Below, one piece after another: positions 16,914-27,278 of a DNA stretch of 38,090 nucleotides (its first letter is position 1; every line of letters starts with the position of its first letter). The stretch is from contig JAJKHX010000315.1 in the NCBI GenBank assembly GCA_021154785.1, positions 1-38,090 of the forward strand. Direction: 5' to 3'. The DNA is from Nocardiopsis sp. (lineage in GTDB: Bacteria; Actinomycetota; Actinomycetes; Streptosporangiales; Streptosporangiaceae). The notes under the pieces are model-generated. The model did no database searches. It saw nothing but the letters and a program-made list of their open reading frames with translations, and was not told the DNA's origin. Position numbers and translations under genes: made by a program.

Positions 16914-16992
16914 AGGATTTTCCGTGTCAGACCGGGCCGCTTCGTACAGGTAAACGAAACATGCCAAGGATGTGGCTAAACGGGCAATCTGG

Positions 16993-17868
16993 TTACTGGT
17001 AGGAGTGCGCCTGGCCGGGGAAGGCCCCGCTGGTCACGTCGTCGGCGAAGGCGGTGGCCGCCTCGCTGAGCACCGTGGCCACGTCGGCGTACTTCTTGAC
17101 GAACTTGGCCACCCGCGGGGACAGGCCCGCCATGTCCTGCCAGACCAGCACCTGGGCGTCACAGCCCGGCCCGGCGCCGATGCCGATGGTGGAGATGCTC
17201 AGCTCCTCGGTCACCCGCGCCGCCAGCGGCGCCGGCACGCACTCGAGCACCACCGAGAACGCCCCGGCCGCCTGCAGCACCTTGGCGTCGTGCAGCAGGC
17301 GCTCGCCCTCCTCACCGCGTCCCTGCACCCGGTAGCCGCCGAACGCGTTCACCGACTGCGGGGTCAGGCCGATGTGCGCCATCACCGGGATGCCGGCCGC
17401 GACGAGCTCCTCGACCTGGCGGGCGACCCGCTCGCCGCCCTCGAGCTTGACCGCCTGCGCGCCGGTCTCCTTCAGGAACCTGGTCGCGGCGTCCAGCGCC
17501 GCGGCGGGGGAGGCCTGGTAGGAGCCGAACGGCAGGTCGGCGACGACCAGCGACCGGCTGGTGCCGCGTACCACCGCGGCGGTCAGCGGGATCAGGTCGT
17601 CCACGGTGACCGGGATGGTGGTGCCGTGGCCGTAGACCACCATGGCGGCGGAGTCGCCCACCAGCAGGACCGGGATGCCGGCCCGGTCGAAGATCCCAGC
17701 GGTGAGCGCGTCGTAGGCGGTGAGCATCGGCCACTTCTCGCCGCGGGCCTTCGCCGCGGCGATGTCGCGGACGGTCACCCGGCGGCCGGTACTGGCTCCG
17801 CCGTAGAGCGGCTCTGGCGTGGTCCGCGGTCCTGTCGCGGCCATGGAAACAGCTGCGTCCTGTGACAT
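16993..17868 (-). CDS. panB: 3-methyl-2-oxobutanoate hydroxymethyltransferase
   Basis: The 291-residue enzyme makes ketopantoate from 2-oxoisovalerate and 5,10-methylene-tetrahydrofolate, the first committed step of pantothenate and CoA synthesis. Family motifs are [34 protein letters not shown] (Mg-binding Asp), [40 protein letters not shown] and the late [20 protein letters not shown]. The open frame allows 30 more residues, but the ATG at 17868, nine bases after GGAGG, begins MSQDAAVSM and is the better start. It diverges from the serine hydrolase gene and ends before a clear terminator. Other pantothenate genes are not present. Confidence 0.95.
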   Translation of the reverse strand: MSQDAAVSMAATGPRTTPEPLYGGASTGRRVTVRDIAAAKARGEKWPMLTAYDALTAGIFDRAGIPVLLVGDSAAMVVYGHGTTIPVTVDDLIPLTAAVVRGTSRSLVVADLPFGSYQASPAAALDAATRFLKETGAQAVKLEGGERVARQVEELVAAGIPVMAHIGLTPQSVNAFGGYRVQGRGEEGERLLHDAKVLQAAGAFSVVLECVPAPLAARVTEELSISTIGIGAGPGCDAQVLVWQDMAGLSPRVAKFVKKYADVATVLSEAATAFADDVTSGAFPGQAHSYQ

Positions 17869-17924
17869 CTCTGTCGACCTCCGTGTCTCGTGTCGCCCCA
17901 GCGGCGTACCCGGACAGTTAGATG

Positions 17925-17955
17925 ATGACATGCCCGCGGGCCTGCGCGGTATACG
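17925..17955 (+). promoter_or_regulatory. Weak candidate promoter for the serine hydrolase gene
   Basis: ATGACA (17925-17930) and TATACG (17950-17955) are 19 bases apart, about 27 bases upstream of the ATG at 17982, in the divergent gap with panB. The spacing is longer than ideal. Confidence 0.3.
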
Positions 17956-17981
17956 CATCTTTGCTCTGGAAGACTGGGGCC

Positions 17982-19742
17982 ATGGTGGACTTCGCGGAAG
18001 TGGATTCCCTGGCGGCGGGCTATCATCAGCGCGGCGGGCAGCCCGGCCTGGCCTACGGGATCGTCATCGGCGGCGAGCTGGCGCACGCCGGGGGGCTCGG
18101 CGTCCGGCACGTCGGCGGCCCGCCCCCGGACGCCGGGACGGTCTTCCGCATCGCGTCGATGACGAAGAGCTTTACCGCGACCGCCATCCTGGCACTGCGC
18201 GACGACGGCACGCTGCGCCTCGACGACCTGGCCGAGGAATACGTCCCCGAACTAGCGGACTGGCAGCCGGTGAGCCCGGACTCGGCGCGGATCTCGATCA
18301 GGCACCTGCTGACCATGACCGCGGGTTTCCCGACCGACGACCCGTGGGGCGACCGGCAGCAGGGACTGCCGCTCGAGGAGTTCTCGCACTTCCTGGCCAA
18401 GGGCGTGAGCCTCAACTGGGCGCCCGGCACCCGGTTCGAGTACTCCAACCTCGGCTACGCCATCCTGGGCCGGGTCATCACCGCGGTCACCGGCATGGCG
18501 TACCAGGACTACATCCGCCACCGCCTGCTGACCCCGCTGGGCATGTCCCGGACCGGCTACGAGGACGCGGAGTTCGAGGTCCCCGGCCAGCCGCTGACGG
18601 GGCCCGAGGGCATCGCGCGGGGCTACCGGCGATCACCGGCCGGCTGGTCCGAGGTGGGCTTCGATCCGCTGGGCGCGTTCGCCCCGATGGGCGGAGTCTT
18701 CAGCTGCGTGCGCGACCTCACCCGCTGGGTGGCGGGGTTCGCGGCCGCGTTCCCGCCCGGCGAGGTCGACGGGACGCATCCGCTGCGGCGGGCCAGCCGC
18801 CGCGAGATGCAGCTGCCGCAGGTCCTTACCGGCTGGGCCGTCCCGGCCAGCTTCCCCGGCGACGGCGCGTCGTCACCCCCGGCCACGTACGGGTTCGGCC
18901 TGTTCGTCGACGAGCATCCCGTGCTGGGCCGGATCGTCAGCCACAGCGGCGGCTACCCGGGGTTCGGCAGCAACATGGCCTGGCACCCCGCCACCGGGAC
19001 CGGGGTGATCGCCCTGGGCAACAGCACCTACGCCGCGATGGCGCCGCTGGCCGCCCGGATGCTCGAGGCGGTCGTGCGGCAGGCGGAGACGTCCGCCCAC
19101 GGGCCTGTGGTGGCCCTTGGCTCGCCCGGGCCGTGGCCGGAGACGCTGGCCGCCCGGGACGCGGCCGGCCAGCTGCTGCAGTCGTGGGACGACGCGGCGG
19201 CGCACCGGCTGTTCTCGCCCAACGTGGCGCAGGACGCCCCGTTCGAGGAGCGGCGGCGCCGGATCGCCCTGGTCCGCGAGCGCATCGGCGAGTTCGGCGA
19301 CGACCCCGTGCGCCCGCCCGAGTTCGACACGCCCGCCCACTGCCGCTGGTGGCTGACGGGGGAGCGGGGGTCGGTCCAGGTCCAGCTCCAGCTCAACCCG
19401 GAACGTCCGCCCCGGGTGCAGTCGCTCACGCTGGCGGTCCCGCCCGCGGCCGGCTCGGCGCTCCGCGTCACGCTGGACGCGGTGGTCGACTGGATGAACG
19501 GCGCCGACCGTGACTGGCCGCCGGTCATCCCCGTCGCGGCCGGCGTCAGCGCCACCACGATGGCCCGCCGCCTGCGGATGGCCGCCGCCTGGGCCGGGCC
19601 CTGCCGGGTCGGCGGCTTCAAGGCCGGCGACGGCACCGCCTCGGTCGCGGCCGAGCTCCTCGGCGACCACGCCACCATCACCCTCGCCCTGGTCATCGAT
19701 CCGGAGACCCGCCTCCTGCGCCTCGCCGACGTCACCCCGTAG
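17982..19742 (+). CDS. Serine hydrolase of the class C beta-lactamase/penicillin-binding family
   Basis: The 586-residue protein has the three active-site elements of the family: S59-x-x-K62 ([14 protein letters not shown]), the tyrosine motif in [15 protein letters not shown] and the third motif [12 protein letters not shown]. The catalytic domain occupies about residues 1-375. A C-terminal region of about 200 residues, containing [13 protein letters not shown] and [14 protein letters not shown], resembles the extra domain found on several esterase-like members. No signal peptide is seen, so a cytosolic esterase or peptidase is more likely than a beta-lactamase. The ATG at 17982 is preceded by a weak GGAAGA; the open frame starts 60 bases earlier without a ribosome site. 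It is a single gene. Confidence 0.87.
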   Translation: MVDFAEVDSLAAGYHQRGGQPGLAYGIVIGGELAHAGGLGVRHVGGPPPDAGTVFRIASMTKSFTATAILALRDDGTLRLDDLAEEYVPELADWQPVSPDSARISIRHLLTMTAGFPTDDPWGDRQQGLPLEEFSHFLAKGVSLNWAPGTRFEYSNLGYAILGRVITAVTGMAYQDYIRHRLLTPLGMSRTGYEDAEFEVPGQPLTGPEGIARGYRRSPAGWSEVGFDPLGAFAPMGGVFSCVRDLTRWVAGFAAAFPPGEVDGTHPLRRASRREMQLPQVLTGWAVPASFPGDGASSPPATYGFGLFVDEHPVLGRIVSHSGGYPGFGSNMAWHPATGTGVIALGNSTYAAMAPLAARMLEAVVRQAETSAHGPVVALGSPGPWPETLAARDAAGQLLQSWDDAAAHRLFSPNVAQDAPFEERRRRIALVRERIGEFGDDPVRPPEFDTPAHCRWWLTGERGSVQVQLQLNPERPPRVQSLTLAVPPAAGSALRVTLDAVVDWMNGADRDWPPVIPVAAGVSATTMARRLRMAAAWAGPCRVGGFKAGDGTASVAAELLGDHATITLALVIDPETRLLRLADVTP

Positions 19743-19765
19743 GCCCCACCTGCCCCACAGGCCCC

Positions 19766-19781
19766 CCGCTGTCCCCAGCGG
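19766..19781 (+). terminator. Short hairpin after the serine hydrolase gene
   Basis: CCGCTG, loop TCCC, CAGCGG lies 23 bases after the stop codon. There is no T-tract. The same hairpin recurs in altered form at 19917-19932, so it may belong to the repeat family rather than be a terminator. Confidence 0.35.
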
Positions 19782-19824
19782 CGCCCCTCCAGAGGAAGCC
19801 GACGGGCCATAAAGGCCGCCGCAA

Positions 19825-19880
19825 CCGGATCGATGGAGCATTGAGCCGGCGCTGGCCGGATCGATGGAGCATCGAGCCGG
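19825..19880. repeat. Two tandem 25-bp dyads, possible paired operators
   Basis: Two 25-base units start at 19825 and 19856, 31 bases apart, and differ at one base. Each is itself an inverted repeat: in the second unit the arms are CCGGATCGATG and CATCGAGCCGG around GAG, with one mismatch in 11. A 31-bp period places the two sites on nearly the same helix face. They lie 83 bases after the serine hydrolase stop and 309 before the MFS start. Confidence 0.65.
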
Positions 19881-20056
19881 TTGAAGCTGCTGCCGAACCG
19901 GCGCGGGACTTGGCCCCCGCTGTTCCTAGCGGCGCGCCCTCCGTACGGAGTCGATGTGCCGTCGGGCAGCCTCTCACACGCCCGGCGTGCCATCGGCTCC
20001 GGTAGCGAGAACCTCAAACGTGACGCACATCACAGCAGGCCAGCGGAAATAGATTC

Positions 20057-20079
20057 CGATACGATACCGTTCCGTATCG
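20057..20079. promoter_or_regulatory. TetR-type operator upstream of the MFS-TetR operon
   Basis: CGATACG (20057-20063) and CGTATCG (20073-20079) form an inverted repeat with a 9-base centre; inside it GATAC (20063-20067) and GTATC (20074-20078) form a second dyad. ATAC/GTAT dyads of this kind are typical sites of TetR-family repressors of efflux genes. It lies 109 bases before the MFS start; the regulator is encoded just after the exporter. Confidence 0.6.
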
Positions 20080-20188
20080 ATAGGCGCGGTACCCGGAAGC
20101 TCTCCTAACCGTGGCAACACCGAACCAGGTCAGCACCTTCCCGGTCCGCCAGCAAAGCTTCAAGTGATAGTGATCCGGAAAGGGACAC

Positions 20189-21784
20189 ATGGACTCGCAG
20201 GCCATCTACCGTCGGCGCTGGCTGATTCTCAGCGTGCTGATCGTCGGGCTGCTCGCCATCGTCATCGACAACACGGTCCTCAACGTGGCGCTGAAGACTA
20301 TCGCCGAGCCGCACGGCGGCCTCGGCGCGAGCCAGAGCCAGCTCGAGTGGGCCATCAACTCCTACACGCTGGTCTTCGCCGGGCTGCTGTTCACGTTCGG
20401 GGTCGTCGGCGACAAGATCGGCCGCAAGCGCATGCTCATGATCGGGCTGGCGCTGTTCGGCATCGCCTCCCTGCTGTCGGCCTACGCGCAGACGCCTGAG
20501 CAGCTCATCTTCGCCCGGGCGGCGATGGGCCTGGGCGGCGCCGCGGTCATGCCGCAGACGCTCTCCATCATCTCCAACGTCTTCGAGCCGGCCGAGCGGC
20601 CGCGGGCCATCGGCCTGTGGGCGACCGCGGTCGGCCTGGGCATCGCTACCGGTCCCGTGCTGGGCGGCCTGCTGCTCGACCACTTCTGGTGGGGCTCGGT
20701 CTTCCTGATCAACGTGCCGGTGACCGTGATCGGCGCCATCGCCGCCGCGGTGCTGGTGCCCGAGTCGCGCAACCACGAAGCCGGGGGCATCGACTACGTC
20801 GGCGTGCTGCTGTCCATCGCGGGCCTGATCACGCTGGTCTACGGCATCGTGCAGGGCGGCGACACCGGCTCCTGGGTGCGCCTGGACGTGCTCGGCCCGG
20901 TCGCGGGCGGCCTGGTCATCCTCGGGGTCTTCGCCTGGTACGAGGCTCGCATCGCGCACCCCAGCCTCGACGTGCGGCTGTTCCGCGACCGGCGCCTGTC
21001 GGCCTCGGTGGGCGCACTCGCGCTGGTGTTCTTCGGCATGGGCGGCGTGTTCTTCTTCACCAGCTTCTACCTGCAGAACGTCCGCGGTTACAGCCCGCTG
21101 GCGGCGGGCCTGCTGACCGTGCCGTTCGCGGCCGGCCAGCTGGTGATGTCGCCCCGCAGCGCCGCGCTCGTCCGCGCCTACGGCGCCAAGGCGGCCGGGG
21201 CCACCGGACTGTTCGTCATGGCCGCCGCCGTCGCTGGCTACGCCGCGCTGGGCGCCACCTCGCCGATCTGGGTGCTCGGGGTCCTGTTCGGCATCCAGGG
21301 TGCGGCGATGGGCGTGGTCATGCCGGCCGCTACCTCCGCCGTCATGGACGTACTGCCCCGGGAGCGGGCCGGCGCGGGTTCAGCCCTGACCAACACCGCC
21401 CGTCAGGTCGCGGTGGCGCTGAGCGTCGCCGTCCTCGGCTCGATCCTGGCCGAGTTCTACCGGAACTCGCTCAGCCCCTCGCTGGCCGGCCTGCCGGCCG
21501 CGACCCGGGACGCCGCGTCCTCGTCGATCTCCGCCACCCAGGCGGTCGCGCAGCAGCTCGGCGCATCCGGCCGGTCGCTGCTCGCGCCCGCGAACACCGC
21601 CTTCGTCGGCGCCATGCACGTCACCACGCTGGTCGCGGCCGCCCTCGCGCTGGCCGGCGCCCTGGTGGTGCTGCGCTGGATGCCCGGCAAGCCGCGGAAG
21701 GCCGCGGCCGCCGAGCCAGCGCACGAGCCCGAGCTGGCCATAATGGAGCAGGAGATGCTCCAGACCGTGGAACGAGAGGTGTGA
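20189..21784 (+). CDS. MFS exporter, DHA2 (14-helix) drug:H+ antiporter type
   Basis: The 531-residue integral membrane protein probably exports a small toxic compound using the proton gradient. Helix 1 contains VIDNTVLNVALKTIAE, the DHA2 motif with the membrane-embedded aspartate; loop 2-3 has GDKIGRKRMLM, motif A; and motif C lies in LWATAVGLGIATGPVLGGLL. Hydrophobic segments number about fourteen, as in EmrB/QacA. It ends in a charged cytoplasmic tail. GGAAAGGGACAC precedes the ATG. It is first in an operon with a TetR regulator six bases downstream, and a dyad operator stands upstream. Substrate cannot be told from sequence. Confidence 0.93.
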   Translation: MDSQAIYRRRWLILSVLIVGLLAIVIDNTVLNVALKTIAEPHGGLGASQSQLEWAINSYTLVFAGLLFTFGVVGDKIGRKRMLMIGLALFGIASLLSAYAQTPEQLIFARAAMGLGGAAVMPQTLSIISNVFEPAERPRAIGLWATAVGLGIATGPVLGGLLLDHFWWGSVFLINVPVTVIGAIAAAVLVPESRNHEAGGIDYVGVLLSIAGLITLVYGIVQGGDTGSWVRLDVLGPVAGGLVILGVFAWYEARIAHPSLDVRLFRDRRLSASVGALALVFFGMGGVFFFTSFYLQNVRGYSPLAAGLLTVPFAAGQLVMSPRSAALVRAYGAKAAGATGLFVMAAAVAGYAALGATSPIWVLGVLFGIQGAAMGVVMPAATSAVMDVLPRERAGAGSALTNTARQVAVALSVAVLGSILAEFYRNSLSPSLAGLPAATRDAASSSISATQAVAQQLGASGRSLLAPANTAFVGAMHVTTLVAAALALAGALVVLRWMPGKPRKAAAAEPAHEPELAIMEQEMLQTVEREV

Positions 21785-21790
21785 CCACCC

Positions 21791-22426
21791 ATGCAGCCCG
21801 TGATCCTGGATCAGGGGCCTGACAGCGCGGTGGACGCCGGGCCGGCCGGGACTTCCCGCCGGCCCGGCCGCCCGCGCAGCGAGCAGGCCGAACAGGCGAT
21901 CATCGAGGCCACCCTCGACCTGTTCGCCGAGCAGGGCTTCGAGGGCGTCTGCGTCGAGGCCGTCGCCGCCCGGGCCGGGGTCGGCAAGGCAACCATCTAC
22001 CGTCGCTGGCCGAACAAGGAAGAGCTCCTGCTCGCCGCCCTCAGCTCGATGAAGTCGCCGTTCCCCGAGCCCACCGGCTCGGTCCGGGACGACCTGGTGG
22101 CGCAGATGACGGTGATGTGCGCGGACCGCGCCGACCCGCGCAAGGCGCGCCGCTACGCCCTGCTGCTCGGCGAGGGCCAGAAGTACCCGCGGCTGATGGC
22201 GCGGTACAAGGAGACGGTGATCGGTCCGCGGCACGACGCCATGCGGGCCGTGATCAGGCACGGTATCGCCACCGGCGAGCTGCGGGCCGACACGGACGTC
22301 GAGATCGCGCTGCTCGCCCTGACCGGCACCGTCCTGGCCAAGGAGAAGGCCGCGGACGGCTCGCTGAACGCCGAGTTCGCCGCCCGCATCGTCGACGAAC
22401 TGCTTCTCGGCCTCGCCGCCCGCTGA
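21791..22426 (+). CDS. TetR/AcrR-family transcriptional regulator
   Basis: The 211-residue regulator has the N-terminal helix-turn-helix domain at about 28-75 (AIIEATLDLFAEQGFEGVCV, then VAARAGVGKATIYRRWPNKE), preceded by a flexible RRPGRPRSE arm. The C-terminal ligand and dimer domain starts near residue 85 and contains RYKETVIGPRHDAMRAVIRH, typical of the C-terminal domain family that goes with RRPGRPR-type TetRs. The ATG follows the MFS stop closely, so the two are one transcript and the regulator probably represses its own operon through the dyad at 20057-20079. Confidence 0.93.
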   Translation: MQPVILDQGPDSAVDAGPAGTSRRPGRPRSEQAEQAIIEATLDLFAEQGFEGVCVEAVAARAGVGKATIYRRWPNKEELLLAALSSMKSPFPEPTGSVRDDLVAQMTVMCADRADPRKARRYALLLGEGQKYPRLMARYKETVIGPRHDAMRAVIRHGIATGELRADTDVEIALLALTGTVLAKEKAADGSLNAEFAARIVDELLLGLAAR

Positions 22427-22430
22427 CCCC

Positions 22431-23510
<1,080 letters not shown>

Positions 23511-23516
23511 GAAAGC

Positions 23517-24299
23517 TCAGCCAAGCAGCGGGGCGACGTCCCGGGCCAGCAGCTCGACGAATCCCACCAGGTCAGCGTCCTCCTCGGCGGCGTTGACCGC
23601 GACGTGCGTCGCCCCGGCCGCGGCGTACTCGCTGACCATGGCCGCGATGTCCTTCGCCGGGCTGGCCGCGGAGGCGCTGGCGAAGACCACGACGTCACCC
23701 GGACCGCCCCGGCCGGCCTGGAAATGCCCGACGGTCGCGCGGATCTCTGCGGGCGACCGGCCGCTGGAGATGATCACCCCGTCGGCCAGTTCCCCGGCCA
23801 GCGCCACGGTTCGCGGCCGGACCCCGCCCACCAGCAGCGGGGGCGCCACGGCGGGCGGCCAGTCCAGGGCGACATCCTCCAGCTGGACGTAGCGCCCGTG
23901 CACCGTCACGGTCTCCCCGCGCAGCAGGGCGGACAGCGCGGCGGTGTACTCGCGCAGCAGCGTCAGGGGCGACTCGGCCCGGGCGCCGACCTGGCTCATC
24001 CAGTCCAGCACGCCGTGGCCGATCCCGGCCGTCAGCCGTCCGGGGAACAGCCGGGCCAGCGTGGCCAGCTCCATCGCGGTGAGCGCGACGTTGCGCAGCG
24101 GCACCGGGAGCAGCCCGATCGCCACCGGGAGGCGGCTGGTCATGGCCAGCATCGCGGCGGCGGTGGCGATGCCGCTCTCGGAGAAGCAGTCCTCCCACAC
24201 CCACAGCTGCGCCAGCCCGGCCGCGTCGGCGGCCGCGGCCACCGGCCCGATCCGCTCCGGCGGCTGCGACGGCGGGAAGATGCCAGCCAGCGTGACCAC
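23517..24299 (-). CDS. LLM class flavin/F420-dependent oxidoreductase
   Basis: The 260-residue protein has the luciferase-like TIM-barrel fold: LAGIFPPSQPPERIGPVAAA, LWVWEDCFSESGI, VAIGLLPVPLRNVALTAMEL, RLTAGIGHGVLDWMSQVGA, a LLREYTAALSALLRGETV helix, VGGVRPRTVALAGELADGVI and a C-terminal AAAGATHVAVN strand. The GIGHG and PVPLRN wording fits the F420-dependent subgroup, though FMN use is possible. The GTG at 24299 follows GAGGAG by six bases and lies ten bases after the nadE stop; the longer frame would overlap nadE. It is second gene in an operon with nadE. Substrate unknown. Confidence 0.85.
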   Translation of the reverse strand: MVTLAGIFPPSQPPERIGPVAAAADAAGLAQLWVWEDCFSESGIATAAAMLAMTSRLPVAIGLLPVPLRNVALTAMELATLARLFPGRLTAGIGHGVLDWMSQVGARAESPLTLLREYTAALSALLRGETVTVHGRYVQLEDVALDWPPAVAPPLLVGGVRPRTVALAGELADGVIISSGRSPAEIRATVGHFQAGRGGPGDVVVFASASAASPAKDIAAMVSEYAAAGATHVAVNAAEEDADLVGFVELLARDVAPLLG

Positions 24300-24309
24300 G
24301 GCGCTCTCC

Positions 24310-26178
24310 TCAGGCGTTCGGCGGGCGCGGCTCGCGCCAGCGGCTGGTGATGGGCAGGCGCCGGTCACGGCCGAAGTTCTTCTGGCTGATCTTCGGGCCC
24401 GGCGGGTACTGGCGGCGCTTGTACTCGGCCAGGTCGATCAGCCGGACTACCCGCTCGACCAGGTCGGGGTCGTGCCCGGCCGCGATCAGCGCGGCCGTGC
24501 CCATGTCCTTCTCGACGTAGTCGTCGATCAGCGCGTCCAGCACCTCGTACGGCGGCAGCGAGTCGGTGTCCAGCTGGCCGGGGGCGAGCTCGGCGCTCGG
24601 CGGCTTGTCGATGGAGTTCTGCGGGATCGGGGGAGTGGCCCCGGCTCGCTCGGCTTCGGCGTTCCGCCACCGGGACAGCTCCCAGACCAGCGTCTTGGGC
24701 ACGTCCTTGATCGGCCCGAAACCGCCCGCCGAGTCCCCGTACAGGGTCGAGTAGCCGGTCGCCAGCTCGCTCTTGTTGCCGGTGGTGAGCACCAGGTGCC
24801 CGCCCGCGTTCGACAGCCCCATCAGCACCACGCCGCGCACCCGGGCCTGCAGGTTCTCCGGCGGCAGCCCCTTCTCCGGGAACCCGTGCGGGGTGAGCGC
24901 GTCGCCGAACGCCTCCACCATCGACGCGATCGGGATCGTCATCCCGTTCAGCCCCTGCCGCTTGACCAGTTCCTCGGCGTCGGTGACCGAATGATCCGAG
25001 GAGTACCGGCTCGGCATCAGCACCACGGTCACATTCGACGGCCCGACCGCGTCGGCGGCGATCGTCGCGGTCAGCGCCGAGTCGATCCCGCCCGACAGCG
25101 CCAGGATCACCGACCGGAACCCGTTCTTGCGCACGTAGTCCCGCACCCCGGTGACCAGGGCGGCGTAGACCTCGGCCGGATCGGACAGCCGCGGCCAGAT
25201 CAGCCCGTCGCCCTCAGGGCGTGAGACCTCGGGGACGCCGGCCGCCTCCGCGGCCTCGTCCATCGCCATCGTCCCGGCCGACCCGGACGGCCCGGACGGC
25301 GGCAGGGACACCCGCCTGATCGTGATCACCGACCCGTCGCCCGCGTCCACCGGCTCGTCCGCGGGCGGTTCGCCCGGCGCCGCCGGCAAGTCCAGGTCGG
25401 CCACGACCAGCGCCTCCTCGAACTGCGGGCCGCGGGCGATCAGCGCGCCGTCGGCGGCGACCAGGATCGAGTCCCCGTCGAAGACCAGCTCGTCCTGCCC
25501 GCCGGTCATGTTGGCGTAGGCCAGCGCGGCCCCGGCCTCCCGGGCCCGCCGTACCACCAGGTCCAGCCGCACGTCGTCCTTGCCCCGCTCGTAGGGCGAG
25601 GCGTTCGGCACCGCGAGCAGGGCCGCGCCCGAGCGCCGGCACACCGCCACCGGACCGCCGTCCTGCCATAGGTCCTCGCAGATGGCGATCGCGATCTCGA
25701 CGCTCTCCCCGCTGCCGGCGGGCAGCCGGAACACCGGCAGCGTGTTACCGGGCACGAAGTAACGGAACTCGTCGAACACCCCGTAGTTCGGCAGGTGGTG
25801 CTTGGCCGAGGTGATGACCACCCGCCCGTCGTGCAGCAGCGCCGCCGCGTCCAGCGGGGCGCCGGCCGGCAGCCCGGTGCGCGGGGCCAGGTCAGGCCGC
25901 CGGTCCAGGTAGCCGGTCACGACCGCGATCCCGCCGAGCCCCTCGGCCGCCAGCCGGGCCGCCACCTGGTGCAGCGCCGCGATCGACGCCTCCACGAACG
26001 ACACCCGCAGCGCCAGGTCCTCCACCGGGTAACCGGTCAGCATCATCTCGGGGAACACCACGACCCGGGCCCCGCCCGCCGCCGCCCGGCGGGTCCACTC
26101 CACGATCATCGCCGCGTTTCCGTCCAGGTCCCCGACCGTGGCATTGACCTGAGCCAGCGCAATCCTCAGCATCGTCAC
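24310..26178 (-). CDS. nadE: Glutamine-dependent NAD+ synthetase
   Basis: The 622-residue two-domain enzyme makes NAD+ from deamido-NAD+, ATP and glutamine. The N-terminal nitrilase-type glutaminase (1-280) shows its catalytic triad as Glu44 (VVFPEMMLTGYP), Lys (SAKHHLPNYGVFDE) and Cys (IAICEDLWQD). The C-terminal synthetase (about 330-622) has the PP-loop ALSGGIDSALTATI, then TTGNKSELATGYSTLYGDSA and SRWREPRPPNA at the end. The first codons are GTG ACG ATG, so the start may be 26178 or 26172. It diverges from the methyltransferase gene and heads an operon with the LLM oxidoreductase. Proximity to a GlnA2-type synthetase and panB recalls other actinomycete genomes. Confidence 0.95.
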   Translation of the reverse strand: MTMLRIALAQVNATVGDLDGNAAMIVEWTRRAAAGGARVVVFPEMMLTGYPVEDLALRVSFVEASIAALHQVAARLAAEGLGGIAVVTGYLDRRPDLAPRTGLPAGAPLDAAALLHDGRVVITSAKHHLPNYGVFDEFRYFVPGNTLPVFRLPAGSGESVEIAIAICEDLWQDGGPVAVCRRSGAALLAVPNASPYERGKDDVRLDLVVRRAREAGAALAYANMTGGQDELVFDGDSILVAADGALIARGPQFEEALVVADLDLPAAPGEPPADEPVDAGDGSVITIRRVSLPPSGPSGSAGTMAMDEAAEAAGVPEVSRPEGDGLIWPRLSDPAEVYAALVTGVRDYVRKNGFRSVILALSGGIDSALTATIAADAVGPSNVTVVLMPSRYSSDHSVTDAEELVKRQGLNGMTIPIASMVEAFGDALTPHGFPEKGLPPENLQARVRGVVLMGLSNAGGHLVLTTGNKSELATGYSTLYGDSAGGFGPIKDVPKTLVWELSRWRNAEAERAGATPPIPQNSIDKPPSAELAPGQLDTDSLPPYEVLDALIDDYVEKDMGTAALIAAGHDPDLVERVVRLIDLAEYKRRQYPPGPKISQKNFGRDRRLPITSRWREPRPPNA

Positions 26179-26366
26179 CCCATCAGCCTAGGCCGTAGCC
26201 AGCCGCCCCCCGGCGGCCCGGTACTGCCCAGATCATTGAGGCCGAACGAGGCATGTTTTCCGCCATCGCCCCGTGCAAGCGCGGGCAGGCCGGCGTCACG
26301 CCGAATAGGATGATTCCGGTAACTAGGGACCTGGAATGAGCGGAGGCCGGGACGGAGGACAAGCCG

Positions 26367-27170
26367 GTGACGGGTGGTGTCACCTTCGACGTCAGCGTGG
26401 CGCACCCGGCGCGCATCTACGACTACTGGCTCGGCGGCAAGGACAATTTCGCCGCTGACCGGGTCGCGGCCGAGGAAGTGCTGACCGTCATGCCTGCCAT
26501 GGCCCAGATCGCCCGCAGCGTCCGGCTGTTCCTCGCGGCCGTCGTGCACCACCTGGCGGCCGACGTCGGCATTCGGCAGTTCCTCGACATCGGCACCGGC
26601 CTGCCCACCGCTAACAACACCCACGAGGTAGCGCAGCGCGCGGTGCCTGAGGCGCGGATCGTCTACGTCGACAACGACCCGATCGTCCTGCTCCATGCCG
26701 GGGCCCTGCTGACCGGCACGCGGCCTGGACGGTGTGCCTACGTCGACGCCGACGTGCGGGACCCGGACCGGGTCCTCACCGAGGCGGGCAGCCTGCTGGA
26801 CCTGACCGAGCCGGTGGCCGTCATGATGCTCGGCCTCCTGCACTTCATCCCCGACGCCGACGATCCCTACTCGCTGACCAGGTATTACCTCGACTCCCTG
26901 GCGCCCGGCAGCTACCTGGCCATCTCGCACGCCTCCAGCGACATCAACACCGAGCCGCAGCGGGCGGCGGTGGAGAGATACAACGCCCGCTCGGCCACCC
27001 CGATCGTGCTGCGCTCGAAGGCGGAGGTCGCCCGGTTCTTCGGCGGCCTGGACCTGGTTCCTCCCGGCATCACCCCGCTTGGCCAGTGGGCCCCCGGCAC
27101 GGCCATCCCCGGCCCGGTCGGCCTCCCCACCTACACCGCCCTGGCCCGCAAGCCCGCCGGGCCGCTTTAA
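26367..27170 (+). CDS. SAM-dependent methyltransferase, DUF574 type
   Basis: The 267-residue protein carries the signature of the actinomycete family once called DUF574: HPARIYDYWLGGKDNFAADR, FLDIGTGLPTANNTHEVAQR (the SAM-binding glycine loop), RIVYVDNDPIVLLHAGALL and VMMLGLLHFIPDADDP. It ends LGQWAP and the short YTALARKP. The family is highly multiplied in filamentous actinomycetes and most members have no known substrate. The GTG at 26367 has GGAGGAC upstream. It stands alone between nadE and the glutamine synthetase gene. Confidence 0.93.
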   Translation: MTGGVTFDVSVAHPARIYDYWLGGKDNFAADRVAAEEVLTVMPAMAQIARSVRLFLAAVVHHLAADVGIRQFLDIGTGLPTANNTHEVAQRAVPEARIVYVDNDPIVLLHAGALLTGTRPGRCAYVDADVRDPDRVLTEAGSLLDLTEPVAVMMLGLLHFIPDADDPYSLTRYYLDSLAPGSYLAISHASSDINTEPQRAAVERYNARSATPIVLRSKAEVARFFGGLDLVPPGITPLGQWAPGTAIPGPVGLPTYTALARKPAGPL

Positions 27171-27278
27171 CCGCCAGGAAACACGGGCCGGGCAGACTCG
27201 CTCTTGCGCGTTGCGCGCTCGGCGAAGCAGATCGGCCGGAGGCTGGTCTAGCGGTGAGGAACGTCTAAGGTGATTACC

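Larger units (their letters stand above)
19763..19942. repeat. Two copies of a 28-bp hairpin repeat, 151 bp apart
   Basis: The segment CCCCCGCTGTCCCCAGCGGC with its extension to 19790 recurs at 19914-19942 with two substitutions and one inserted base. The stem is kept as CCGCT/AGCGG in the second copy. The pair brackets the tandem dyads at 19825-19880. Confidence 0.6.
19743..20188. other. 446-bp regulatory gap upstream of the MFS operon
   Basis: No coding frame is credible here. The left half holds two short repeat families (19763-19942), and the right end holds a dyad operator (20057-20079). Bases 19943-20056 have no recognised feature. Confidence 0.6.
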
